A stretch of DNA of 20,776 nt from positions 1 through 20,776 of IMG/VR virus record IMGVR_UViG_3300037189_015197. The stretch is one strand, 5' to 3'. The notes beneath the pieces are model-generated. The model had not been told where the DNA came from, did not search any database, and saw nothing but the letters and a program-made list of their open reading frames with translations. Made by a program: the position numbers and the translations under genes. This document shows positions 1 through 7,318 of this stretch, piece after piece. Numbering within the stretch: position 1 is the first letter of the stretch; every line of letters begins with the position of its first letter. This stretch comes from a virus.

Positions 1-1
1 C

Positions 2-721
2 GATGACGTAATGGCATCTGCTTCACGTCTTCTCGGTCGTAACATGGCTATCTACCTAGACCAGCTTTCACGCGACACCCTCTACGCAGCAACTTCAACC
101 ATCTACGGTGAAGACCGCTCATCACTATCAGCTGTTAACAACTGGTACGCATACGGTAACACTGCTGGTTCACGTGCTGCAATGACAGGAAACTTCTTCC
201 TCTCAACTCACACAATCAAGGATGCAGTTGAGACACTCTCAACCAAGAACATCCCTCGTTTGGGCGAGACCTATGTCTGCTTCGTTCACCCTCACCAATC
301 ACGTCGTCTTCGTGACTTGCCTGAGTTCATCGAAGTTACAAAGTACGCAGCTCCAGGAAACTTCATGCTCGGTGAAATCGGTCGTTTGTACGACTGCGTA
401 TTCATCGAAACAACACAAGTTCTCAAGGTTGCTGGTGGCGCTGGCGCTAACTACACCACTGATACAACTGTTGCTAACCCAACCGTAACACCTGGTGGAG
501 GATACATCACTCCAGCAACAAAGACCGGTAATGGTCTTGCAGACCGCTATGCATCTATCTTCATTGGAGATAACGCATTCGGACACGCAATCTCACTTCC
601 AGTCGAACTACGCGATGGCGGTATCTTGGACTTCGGTCGTGAGCACGCACTCGCTTGGTACTCAATCTTCGGCCTCGGTCTTATCACTGACCAAGCTGTT
701 GTTATTGCAGAAACCAACTAA
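2..721 (+). CDS. Major capsid protein, N4-gp56-like family (C-terminal part, 5' end outside window)
   Basis: This is probably the protein that builds the icosahedral phage head. The frame is open to the left edge, and the first ATG at position 11 falls inside a conserved region, so the gene begins upstream and about 240 residues are visible. Features typical of N4-gp56-type capsid proteins are an early LLGRNMAIYLDQLSRDTLY segment, YVCFVHPHQSRRLRD, then APGNFMLGEIGRLYDCVFIET, and a late ADRYASIFIGDNAFGHAIS segment. These correspond to the EIGR...G..F.ET and GkdAfg landmarks I know from the family. The usual length is roughly 300-400 residues, so 60-150 may be missing. A strong terminator follows immediately, as expected for a very highly expressed gene. 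The family assignment is from remembered motifs and has not been searched. Confidence 0.82.
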   Translation, partial: DDVMASASRLLGRNMAIYLDQLSRDTLYAATSTIYGEDRSSLSAVNNWYAYGNTAGSRAAMTGNFFLSTHTIKDAVETLSTKNIPRLGETYVCFVHPHQSRRLRDLPEFIEVTKYAAPGNFMLGEIGRLYDCVFIETTQVLKVAGGAGANYTTDTTVANPTVTPGGGYITPATKTGNGLADRYASIFIGDNAFGHAISLPVELRDGGILDFGREHALAWYSIFGLGLITDQAVVIAETN

Positions 722-738
722 TAACTTAATAGCAGAGG

Positions 739-770
739 GAGGGGGCCGAAAGGCCCCCTCTATTTAACCG
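739..770 (+). terminator. Rho-independent terminator after the capsid gene
   Basis: A perfect 9-bp stem (GAGGGGGCC, 739-747, with GGCCCCCTC, 752-760) closes a GAAA tetraloop and is followed by TATTTAA. It starts 18 bases after the capsid stop codon. It would end or attenuate the capsid transcript, or protect its 3' end. Confidence 0.88.
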
Positions 771-794
771 AGATACTAAATTGGAGGATTTATA

Positions 795-1154
795 GTGGCC
801 AAGAAGCCCACCGATGTAACAGGCGTAGTTCGTGAGAAGATGCTTGCAGATAATGCAGAAGCTCTTCAAGAACGCGCAGCAGAAATGTCTATGGCAACTG
901 CAGAAGCTAAGGTCAAGTTAGAGACCGAAGTTATTGACGCAACAAAGCCAGACCGTCAAACAGTTATTGTTGATGAAGTAGTAACTGTAGGAACCGGCAG
1001 TACTGATGTTGAGATTCGTGTAGTTCAAGATATTGAGAACATGACTCTTGGTGCTGGAAACAGCTACAGCTTTAAGGCTGGACAAAAGTACAAAGTCACA
1101 CAGAATGTAGCCAACCACCTTAAGGAAAAAGGCTACCTTGCAGGAGTTATCTAA
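795..1154 (+). CDS. Small structural-region protein of unknown function (119 aa)
   Basis: I do not recognise the family with certainty. The start is GTG at 795, preceded by GGAGG at 783-787. The N-terminal 50 residues are rich in Ala, Glu, Lys and Met and look helical, possibly a short coiled coil (AEALQERAAEMSMATAEAKV). The middle is beta-rich (residues 50-80, many Val, Asp and Thr). The C-terminal part (FKAGQKYKVTQNVANHLKEKGYL) resembles the small ending found in phage proteins encoded next to capsid genes, where a short motif contains a bound or turn-forming GxKYKV followed by a helix. The gene sits alone between two terminators just downstream of the capsid gene, so a virion accessory or head decoration role is plausible but inferred from position only. 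Confidence 0.75.
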   Translation: MAKKPTDVTGVVREKMLADNAEALQERAAEMSMATAEAKVKLETEVIDATKPDRQTVIVDEVVTVGTGSTDVEIRVVQDIENMTLGAGNSYSFKAGQKYKVTQNVANHLKEKGYLAGVI

Positions 1155-1172
1155 GACATAACTATTGGAGTG

Positions 1173-1200
1173 GGCGCCCTGACTGGGCGCCTTCTTTGTT
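1173..1200 (+). terminator. Rho-independent terminator after the 119-aa gene
   Basis: A 7-bp GC-rich stem (GGCGCCC, 1173-1179, with GGGCGCC, 1185-1191) encloses a 5-base loop and is followed by TTCTTTGTTT. It lies 19 bases after the stop codon at 1154. With the terminator at 739 it isolates the 119-aa gene. Confidence 0.8.
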
Positions 1201-1261
1201 TATACAGATTTTTTAGGCGTTTGGCGCCATCATTATATCTACCGTATTGTAGGGAGTTCCT

Positions 1262-2326
1262 GTGGCTGTAATTTCTGACCTACTCTCTAGAGTTCGTCTA
1301 GAGCTGGGTGACCAGCAGAAGCAATTCACCTTTACAGGTCTTGGCGATGGTGTAACTAAAGCTTTTTACGTAGAGCACAAGCCAATTGAGCTTTCCAGTC
1401 TTTATATTAAAGTAGGCTCTACTCAGCTTGCCTACCCCGCTGATTATTCAGTTGAAGAAGATATTGGCGTTATCCACTTTACAACAGCACCTGCTGATTT
1501 GGCGACCATCACAGTTTCTGGTCTAGAAGACCGCTACTTCCTTGATAATCAGCTTTGCCAGTTTATTAACGACGCGCTTACTCAACATACATATAACCGC
1601 ACAGACGCCTTTGGCAGTCTAGTTACTATCAGTTCTGTCCCCGCAGTGGAAGAATACCCACTGGCCATCCTAGCTACTATTGAAGCGCTATGGGCGCTCG
1701 CTACGGATGCGTCTTTTGATATAGACATCACGGCACCGGATGGGGTACATATTCCTCGTTCTGAACGTTACCGTCAGATTAGTTCACTTATTCAACAGCG
1801 TTGGGAACAGTACCGTCAGCTATGCGCGGCGCTTAATATTGGTCTTTGGAAGATTGAAATGGGAACGCTTCGTCGTATATCCCGTACAACTAACAAGCTT
1901 GTACCTGTTTATATGGCACAAGAGGTAGATGATAGCCGTCGTCCAGAGCGCGTTTACATTCAAAATGACCTTAATGGCCGCTCACCGCTACCAACAACAG
2001 CACAGATTTATGACATTACTTTGTATCAAGGAAACTCTTTTGAAGCGGAATTTGACTTTCCATTTGACACAACTGGCTTAGAGTTTGCAGCACAGATTAG
2101 AACTTATCCAAATGCTCCGTCTCTATACGCTACATTTGATATAACTGTTGTATCAACGTCATCAACGTTAAGTAAGATTAAGCTTAGCTTAACTACCGCA
2201 GATACTGATTATATGCCTGTAAGAGCATTCTGGGATTTGAGGGCTACTATGCCAGCTGACCCAAATTATGCGCAGACATATATCAAAGGTCAGGTGTTTA
2301 CAACTCAGGCGGTAACAGTTGACTAG
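1262..2326 (+). CDS. Putative head-tail connector or adaptor protein with a C-terminal fibre-anchoring-like domain
   Basis: The start is GTG at 1262 after AGGGAG. The N-terminal part (residues 1-200) begins with [14 protein letters not shown], a beginning I associate with phage head-tail adaptor proteins. It continues with a beta-rich segment ([31 protein letters not shown]) like those found in phage structural proteins, then helices ending in [15 protein letters not shown]-terminal domain of about 110 residues (from [18 protein letters not shown] to [15 protein letters not shown]) looks like the Ig-like or BppU N-terminal-like module, which in other phages attaches baseplate or fibre proteins. 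Its signs are 'xxYQGNxF', 'AAQIR', 'LSLTTADT', 'FWDLRA' and 'GQVFT'. The gene overlaps the next gene by 8 bases and precedes the long collagen-like fibre, which fits an anchoring role. The adaptor role is an inference; the C-terminal domain call is firmer. Confidence 0.6.
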   Translation: MAVISDLLSRVRLELGDQQKQFTFTGLGDGVTKAFYVEHKPIELSSLYIKVGSTQLAYPADYSVEEDIGVIHFTTAPADLATITVSGLEDRYFLDNQLCQFINDALTQHTYNRTDAFGSLVTISSVPAVEEYPLAILATIEALWALATDASFDIDITAPDGVHIPRSERYRQISSLIQQRWEQYRQLCAALNIGLWKIEMGTLRRISRTTNKLVPVYMAQEVDDSRRPERVYIQNDLNGRSPLPTTAQIYDITLYQGNSFEAEFDFPFDTTGLEFAAQIRTYPNAPSLYATFDITVVSTSSTLSKIKLSLTTADTDYMPVRAFWDLRATMPADPNYAQTYIKGQVFTTQAVTVD

Positions 2327-5018
2327 TTGCAACTACTGTTCCTGTAACCCCTGCTGCTGTGGCGCTCAAGGCGTCACAGTTATTCCTTCTTCCCCAATTG
2401 TTGTAACGGTTAATCCGTCAACACAAACAATTACCAACCCAGGCCCTATAACAGTTGTACCTGCTATTCAAGGCGCCACAGGTATTCAAGGGCCACAAGG
2501 TTTTGGTTATGCGCAGATGCAAGGTGTTCAGGGACCGCAAGGTATCCAAGGCGGACCTGGCGCACAAGGAATTCAAGGCGTTCAAGGACGCACAGGTACG
2601 CAGGGTCTACAAGGATTTGGTTACGCGCAACAACGTGGTGCTCAAGGTACTCAAGGAACATATGGCGCTCAAGGTGTTGCCGGTACATCTGTAACCATTC
2701 TTGGTTCGTATAACTCTGAAGCAGAACTTATTGCCGCGCACCCCACAGGTAGCAATGGCGACGGTTACATCATTGACCCATATCTATATGTTTGGATTGA
2801 TACTGCTTGGGTTAACGTAGGTGTTGTTCAAGGTCCTCAAGGTACGCAGGGAACTCAAGGCATTCAAGGTGTGCAAGGCACACAAGGTTTGCAAGGTGTT
2901 CAGGGTGAAACAGGAATCCAAGGATTTGATGGAATACAGGGTACTCAAGGAGTACAAGGTGACCAAGGGGTTCAAGGTTTACAAGGTTTTGACGGCATTC
3001 AGGGAACGCAAGGTTTGCAAGGCGACCAGGGTATCCAAGGCATTCAAGGATTTGATGGTACTCAAGGCACACAGGGTTTACAAGGTGACCAAGGAATTCA
3101 AGGGCTGCAAGGCTTTGATGGAACGCAAGGAACACAAGGTCTACAAGGAGACCAAGGTGTTCAAGGTGAAATTGGTATTCAAGGACTTGATGGACTACAA
3201 GGTTTTGATGGCGCACAAGGCACTCAGGGTCTACAAGGTGAAACAGGTTTACAAGGTTTCACAGGTATACAAGGAGCTGATGGTTATCTAGGCGCGGATG
3301 GTGCGCAAGGAACGCAAGGCACGCAAGGTGTTCAAGGAAGTAACGGACTCCAAGGTACTCAAGGATTACAAGGCGTACAAGGCGCACAGGGCGTACAAGG
3401 TGCTCAAGGTTTACAGGGAACACAAGGCACGCAAGGAACTCAAGGAAATCAAGGTGTTCAAGGAGTTCAAGGCTTACAAGGGCTTCAAGGTGTTCAAGGT
3501 ATTCAAGGAGTTCAAGGCCCTGCAAATTTAAACAACGCTCACCTTTCAGTTTCTTTAGCAACTGCAGCGGTTCTTCCTAACTCACCTACTTACACAGCAG
3601 GAACAACAGATGCTTCTGGTGGAACTGGTATTGGCGCTTATTTACAAGCAACAACTTTTGGTGCTCTTGTAGTTGATGGCGTAACAGTAACCTCAGTTGG
3701 ACAACGTATTTTGGTTAAAGACCAAGTAACAACAACCAATAACGGAATCTATGTAGTAACTACTATTGGTAATGGCTCCACTTACTGGAAACTTACTCGT
3801 GCCTCTGACTATGACGATAGCAGCACAGGAGAAGTTCAATACGGTGATTTTGTTCTTGTAGTTGCAGGAAACACACACTCAGGACAGTCTTGGATTCAAT
3901 ACGCCACTGGTTCACTCTCTGGTGGGGCAATCAAGATTGGCACAGATGCAATCCTTTGGACACAGACTACTGGTACCGGTGCTCAAGGTGCTACTGGTTC
4001 AACTGGTGCTGGTGGAACTATTGCTTACTGGGGTTCTTTCTGGAACACAACAAATGACATTATTTCTAGCACAACAACAGCGTATCCATTGCCGCTTAAT
4101 AGCTCAGACCCTAATAACTTTGGCGTTTCTATACAGAACAGTAGCCAAATTAAGTTCTCTTATGCTGGCGTTTACAACATTCAGTTCTCTGCACAGATAA
4201 AAAACACCGATACTCAAATACATGATGCAAGTTTTTGGATAAGATTAAATGGAACAGATGTCGCAGAAACTCGTGGTGAAATTGCTGTAACATCTTCTCA
4301 CGGAGGTACTGCAGGGTACACCCTTGCTGCATGGAACTACGTACTTAAATTAGCCGCTAATGATTATGTAGAACTAGTATGGCAGTCAGAAAGCACACAA
4401 ATATCATTAGCAACACTAAGTGCTGGAACAAGTCCTACTTCTCCAACATCACCTTCTCTTATCCTTACAGCAACACAAGTTGCTTACGCACTTCAAGGTA
4501 CACAAGGTCTGCAAGGTATTCAAGGACTGCAAGGACTGCAAGGTGCTCAAGGTCTACAAGGTCTACAAGGAATTCAAGGTCTACAAGGAATTCAAGGGCT
4601 TACTGGTTCCACAGGTTCCACAGGAGCAACTGGTTTACAGGGGCTTCAAGGACTGCAAGGTTTACAAGGCACACAAGGTGTTTTAGGTGCGCAAGGAACT
4701 TACTTTGTATCAGCCACTGTTCCAGCATCTCCTGTATCAGGTAATGCTTGGCTAAACACAACAACAGGTCGTCTGTACATTTACGACGGAACTAGTTGGT
4801 TTGAGCCGTATAATAATCAAACTGGAGCGCAGGGTACGCAGGGAATTCAGGGACTTCAAGGTTTTGGTTACGCTCAATTACAAGGTGTTCAAGGAGTGCA
4901 AGGAACACAGGGTATACAAGGCTTAACTGGCGCGGGAACCCAGGGTATTCAAGGTACTGCTGGTCCTGCGGCTACAACAGATGATTTGACCGTTTCTATA
5001 GTAATGCAACGTTTCTAA
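2319..5018 (+). CDS. Collagen-like phage fibre with C1q-like domain
   Basis: An 899-residue modular fibre protein, presumably on the virion surface. TTG at 2319 is the only plausible start: an in-frame TAA lies just upstream at 2313, the next in-frame ATG is about 67 codons downstream, and AGGCGG sits 6 bases before it. Modules in order: a cluster of six cysteines in residues 4-14; Gly-x-Gln collagen-like triplets (about 50-123); a small domain with [18 protein letters not shown] and [13 protein letters not shown] (about 125-169); a long GxQ block (about 170-403); a phage-fibre domain with [16 protein letters not shown] and [12 protein letters not shown] (about 404-553); a C1q/TNF-like beta domain with [15 protein letters not shown] (about 567-722); GxQ again; a short domain with [17 protein letters not shown] (about 793-833); and a last GxQ block. 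The triplets predict trimeric triple helices. No further cysteine is seen after residue 14. Confidence 0.85.
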   Translation: MTSCNYCSCNPCCCGAQGVTVIPSSPIVVTVNPSTQTITNPGPITVVPAIQGATGIQGPQGFGYAQMQGVQGPQGIQGGPGAQGIQGVQGRTGTQGLQGFGYAQQRGAQGTQGTYGAQGVAGTSVTILGSYNSEAELIAAHPTGSNGDGYIIDPYLYVWIDTAWVNVGVVQGPQGTQGTQGIQGVQGTQGLQGVQGETGIQGFDGIQGTQGVQGDQGVQGLQGFDGIQGTQGLQGDQGIQGIQGFDGTQGTQGLQGDQGIQGLQGFDGTQGTQGLQGDQGVQGEIGIQGLDGLQGFDGAQGTQGLQGETGLQGFTGIQGADGYLGADGAQGTQGTQGVQGSNGLQGTQGLQGVQGAQGVQGAQGLQGTQGTQGTQGNQGVQGVQGLQGLQGVQGIQGVQGPANLNNAHLSVSLATAAVLPNSPTYTAGTTDASGGTGIGAYLQATTFGALVVDGVTVTSVGQRILVKDQVTTTNNGIYVVTTIGNGSTYWKLTRASDYDDSSTGEVQYGDFVLVVAGNTHSGQSWIQYATGSLSGGAIKIGTDAILWTQTTGTGAQGATGSTGAGGTIAYWGSFWNTTNDIISSTTTAYPLPLNSSDPNNFGVSIQNSSQIKFSYAGVYNIQFSAQIKNTDTQIHDASFWIRLNGTDVAETRGEIAVTSSHGGTAGYTLAAWNYVLKLAANDYVELVWQSESTQISLATLSAGTSPTSPTSPSLILTATQVAYALQGTQGLQGIQGLQGLQGAQGLQGLQGIQGLQGIQGLTGSTGSTGATGLQGLQGLQGLQGTQGVLGAQGTYFVSATVPASPVSGNAWLNTTTGRLYIYDGTSWFEPYNNQTGAQGTQGIQGLQGFGYAQLQGVQGVQGTQGIQGLTGAGTQGIQGTAGPAATTDDLTVSIVMQRF
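2922..3173 (+). repeat. Four tandem 63-bp units inside the collagen-like gene
   Basis: Units begin at 2922, 2985, 3048 and 3111, each encoding 21 residues: GFDG, then GxQ triplets with one GDQG. The first three units are complete. The fourth is extended, and a degenerate fifth GFDG unit starts at 3201, 90 bases later. Third bases differ between units while the protein repeats closely, so this is an older, selected repeat rather than a fresh duplication. Confidence 0.85.
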
Positions 5019-5028
5019 GGAGTAAGTA

Positions 5029-5337
5029 ATGGCTACTACAACATCAAAGGTTCTCTACCGCGGAGCAGCCTCTACGACAACAACAACTACTCTTTATACT
5101 GTTCCGTCTTTAACTACTACTGTAGTAACTGACATTATTGTTACCAACACCGCCGGAACTGCCGGCTCATTCACTCTTAACTTAGCTGGCGTAAACCTTG
5201 CTACTACCGTAACTGTTGGCGCCTACGACTCAACTGTTATTCCTATGAAGCAAACCCTTGTGGCTACTAACACCATCACTGGAGGAGCGTCCGCAACCAC
5301 TATCAACTTCCACATATCGGGCGTTGAAATCGCGTAA
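5029..5337 (+). CDS. Small beta-rich protein A, paralogue of the protein at 9315-9629
   Basis: A 102-residue protein with extreme Thr content and no signal peptide or membrane segment. It reads as a single beta sandwich: LYTVPS, VVTDIIVTNTAGTAG, SFTLNLAG, then TTINFHISGVEIA. It is clearly homologous to the 104-residue protein at 9315: both share LYTVP, VTNTA, a central KQ and an identical last ten residues (NFHISGVEIA). The start ATG follows TAAGGAG, where the stop of the fibre gene overlaps its ribosome site. Its stop overlaps the next start (TAATG). In both places it stands between a collagen-like protein and adhesins, so it may be a joint or cap of the fibre. I do not recognise a named family. 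Confidence 0.8.
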   Translation: MATTTSKVLYRGAASTTTTTTLYTVPSLTTTVVTDIIVTNTAGTAGSFTLNLAGVNLATTVTVGAYDSTVIPMKQTLVATNTITGGASATTINFHISGVEIA

Positions 5338-5963
5338 TGGACATTTATAAGCTTTCTAATGCGGGAGGTCTAACTACCAAAACGCGTTACTCAAGTATGC
5401 TGGCAGGTAATACAGTATGGAATCCGTATTCTGTTACTGGCTCATATGACTCTTTGGCAACTGTAACATTAAGCGCAAATCAGTCATCTATTGTATTTAG
5501 TAATATTCCTAGCACGTATGCTCATCTTCAAATTCGTGCAATATTTAGAAATACAAATTCAGGCACAGGTGTTGACTGGGTTGATATGCAACTTAATGGA
5601 GATACTGGTTCAAATTATAAAGCACATTATCTTATCGGAGATGGCGGTTCCGCATCAGCCGCAGTAAGCGGATTAACAACAGGAATGATTACCGCGTTAG
5701 GTAATCCCAATAGTGGCAATACAGCAAATGCTTTTGGTGCTGGAATCTTTGATATTCTTGATTATGCAAATACAAACAAATATAAAACTGTACGTACTTT
5801 ACACGGATTAAGCAACAATGCAACAAGTGAAAACTATGTTGGAATTAACTCTGGTTTATGGATGAGTACTGCTGCTATTACATCTATTACTTTATATAAC
5901 AATACGGGTGGTGCAAATTTTGCTCCATATTCTTCCTTCGCACTATACGGGGTGAAAGCATAA
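5337..5963 (+). CDS. Phage fibre protein, stand-alone jelly-roll-like module
   Basis: A 208-residue protein. The first 45 residues (KLSNAGGLTTKTRYSSML, WNPYS) look like a virion-attachment start. The rest matches the N-terminal module of the two following proteins: a strand with 'IVFSNIPSTYAHLQI', 'LNGDTGSNY', 'GDG', 'DILDYANTNKYKT', 'GLWMSTAAITSITLY' and the ending SSFALYGVKA. I know this module from phage tail fibres, where it is followed by variable adhesin domains. Here the adhesin domain is absent, so the protein is a bare module. Both ends overlap their neighbours by one base (TAATG), suggesting translational coupling. The exact fold is inferred. Confidence 0.78.
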   Translation: MDIYKLSNAGGLTTKTRYSSMLAGNTVWNPYSVTGSYDSLATVTLSANQSSIVFSNIPSTYAHLQIRAIFRNTNSGTGVDWVDMQLNGDTGSNYKAHYLIGDGGSASAAVSGLTTGMITALGNPNSGNTANAFGAGIFDILDYANTNKYKTVRTLHGLSNNATSENYVGINSGLWMSTAAITSITLYNNTGGANFAPYSSFALYGVKA

Positions 5964-7318
5964 TGGCTACTAATACATATGTTGCGCTTCAAACACAGAC
6001 GCTTAGTTCAAATACAGCGGCTGTTACTTTTTCATCTATACCATCTGGTTATACAGATTTAGTTATTGTATTTAACGGTTCATTATCAAGCGCAAACTCT
6101 CCTGCTTATAGAATTAATGGAGATACCGCTAGCAATTATTCAGCAACAGATATGACTGGTGATGGTTCTTCTGCTCAAAGCGCAAGAAATAGCAGTGTTG
6201 CTTGGGGTACATTGGGTGGTATGTTTGCAACAGTAACTGCTGGTAATCAATTTTCAATGATTATCAATGTTATGAATTATGCAAATACAACAACATACAA
6301 AACTGTTATGACTAGAACCTCAGTTGCTGGTCAAATGTCAGAAGCGTCAGTTAGTCTTTGGCGTAGCACGGCAGCAGTAACTTCATTTACAGTGCAGGGA
6401 TATAACAATGGTGGAGCATATGCCACAGGCTCAACCTTCACCCTATACGGCATCGCAGCCGAAGGACAGGGTTATGCCACAGGCGGTTTGATTACCTCCG
6501 ACGCTAATTACTATTACCACGCTTTTACTTCATCAGGAACGTTTACTCCAAGCAAAGCACTTACTGCTGACATCCTTGTTGTTGCTGGCGGTGGTGGCGG
6601 CTCAGGCTCTGGAGCAGGTGCTGGTGGCTTATTGACTTTTGCTTCTCAATCTCTTACTAGCGGAACAAGTTATACTTGCACTGTTGGTGCTGGCGGTGCT
6701 GGCTCATCCAATGGACAATCAGCAAATGGTTCTAACGGTGGCAACTCACAGTTTGGCGCATTAACCGCAACAGTGGGTGGCGGTGCTGGTGTTTACACTG
6801 GCGGTAGTTTACTTAATGGTCTTAGCGGTGGTTCTGGCTCAGGTGGAACGCAAGGTGGTGGCTCAGGTTCTGGTGCAGGCTTGGGCGGCGCTGGCACTTC
6901 AGGTCAAGGCTATGCAGGCGGTGCCTCTTACACATTTACGGCATCATCATCTTCATCAGGCGGTGGCGGTGGAGCAGGTGGAGTCGGTGGAAACGCACCA
7001 TCTGTAAACTCTGCTGGAGTTGGCGGAGTCGGTTACACATCATCTCTTATTAACGCAATGGCTTTAGCAACTGGTACTGGTCAACTATCAAGTGGTAATT
7101 ACTACTACGCTGGTGGTGGAGGCGGTGGCTATTATGTCAATGGCTCCGCCGTAGCAGGTGGACTTGGTGGTGGTGGTACTGGCTCATCTAACAATGCTGC
7201 TGGTTCATCAGCGCTAGCAAACACAGGCGGTGGTGGTGGTGGATATTATTCAGAAACCTATAAAACTGCTGTGTACAACGGTGGCTCAGGCGTAATCATA
7301 GTTAGGTACCCAAGATAA
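5963..7318 (+). CDS. Modular tail adhesin: jelly-roll-like module plus glycine-rich domain
   Basis: A 451-residue adhesin, probably exposed at a fibre tip. Residues 1-165 repeat the module of the previous protein (VTFSSIPSGYTDLVIVF, INGDTASNY, NYANTTTYKT, SLWRSTAAVTSFTV, STFTLYGIA). A linker with YYYHAFTSSGTF leads to a glycine-rich domain (about 200-451). That domain opens with ADILVVAGGGGGSG, continues through VGAGGAGSS and repeated GGG runs, and closes with GGSGVIIVRYPR. This opening and closing pair recurs in four other places in the window. Polyglycine-sandwich adhesins with similar composition are known from T-even phage tips (gp38 type), where loops between glycine helices bind receptors; whether the fold is the same here is inference. 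Confidence 0.8.
   Translation: MATNTYVALQTQTLSSNTAAVTFSSIPSGYTDLVIVFNGSLSSANSPAYRINGDTASNYSATDMTGDGSSAQSARNSSVAWGTLGGMFATVTAGNQFSMIINVMNYANTTTYKTVMTRTSVAGQMSEASVSLWRSTAAVTSFTVQGYNNGGAYATGSTFTLYGIAAEGQGYATGGLITSDANYYYHAFTSSGTFTPSKALTADILVVAGGGGGSGSGAGAGGLLTFASQSLTSGTSYTCTVGAGGAGSSNGQSANGSNGGNSQFGALTATVGGGAGVYTGGSLLNGLSGGSGSGGTQGGGSGSGAGLGGAGTSGQGYAGGASYTFTASSSSSGGGGGAGGVGGNAPSVNSAGVGGVGYTSSLINAMALATGTGQLSSGNYYYAGGGGGGYYVNGSAVAGGLGGGGTGSSNNAAGSSALANTGGGGGGYYSETYKTAVYNGGSGVIIVRYPR

Noticed and set aside
1201-1261. Promoter upstream of the adaptor gene (TTTAGG with TATATC)
   Set aside because: Both boxes are weak and spacing is marginal; nothing distinguishes it from AT-rich chance.
2310-2330. 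Programmed frameshift joining the adaptor and the fibre
   Set aside because: An in-frame stop in the fibre frame lies at 2313, no slippery sequence is visible, and TTG 2319 has a fitting ribosome site.
2464-3561. Long opposite-strand reading frames across the collagen-like region
   Set aside because: They follow from the repetitive GGN-x-CAA codons of the real gene; the predicted proteins are low-complexity Leu/Arg/His strings without ribosome sites.
2467-4965. CRISPR-like array in the regularly repeated DNA
   Set aside because: The periodic DNA lies within an open frame that encodes collagen-like triplets, and there are no constant repeats with unique spacers.
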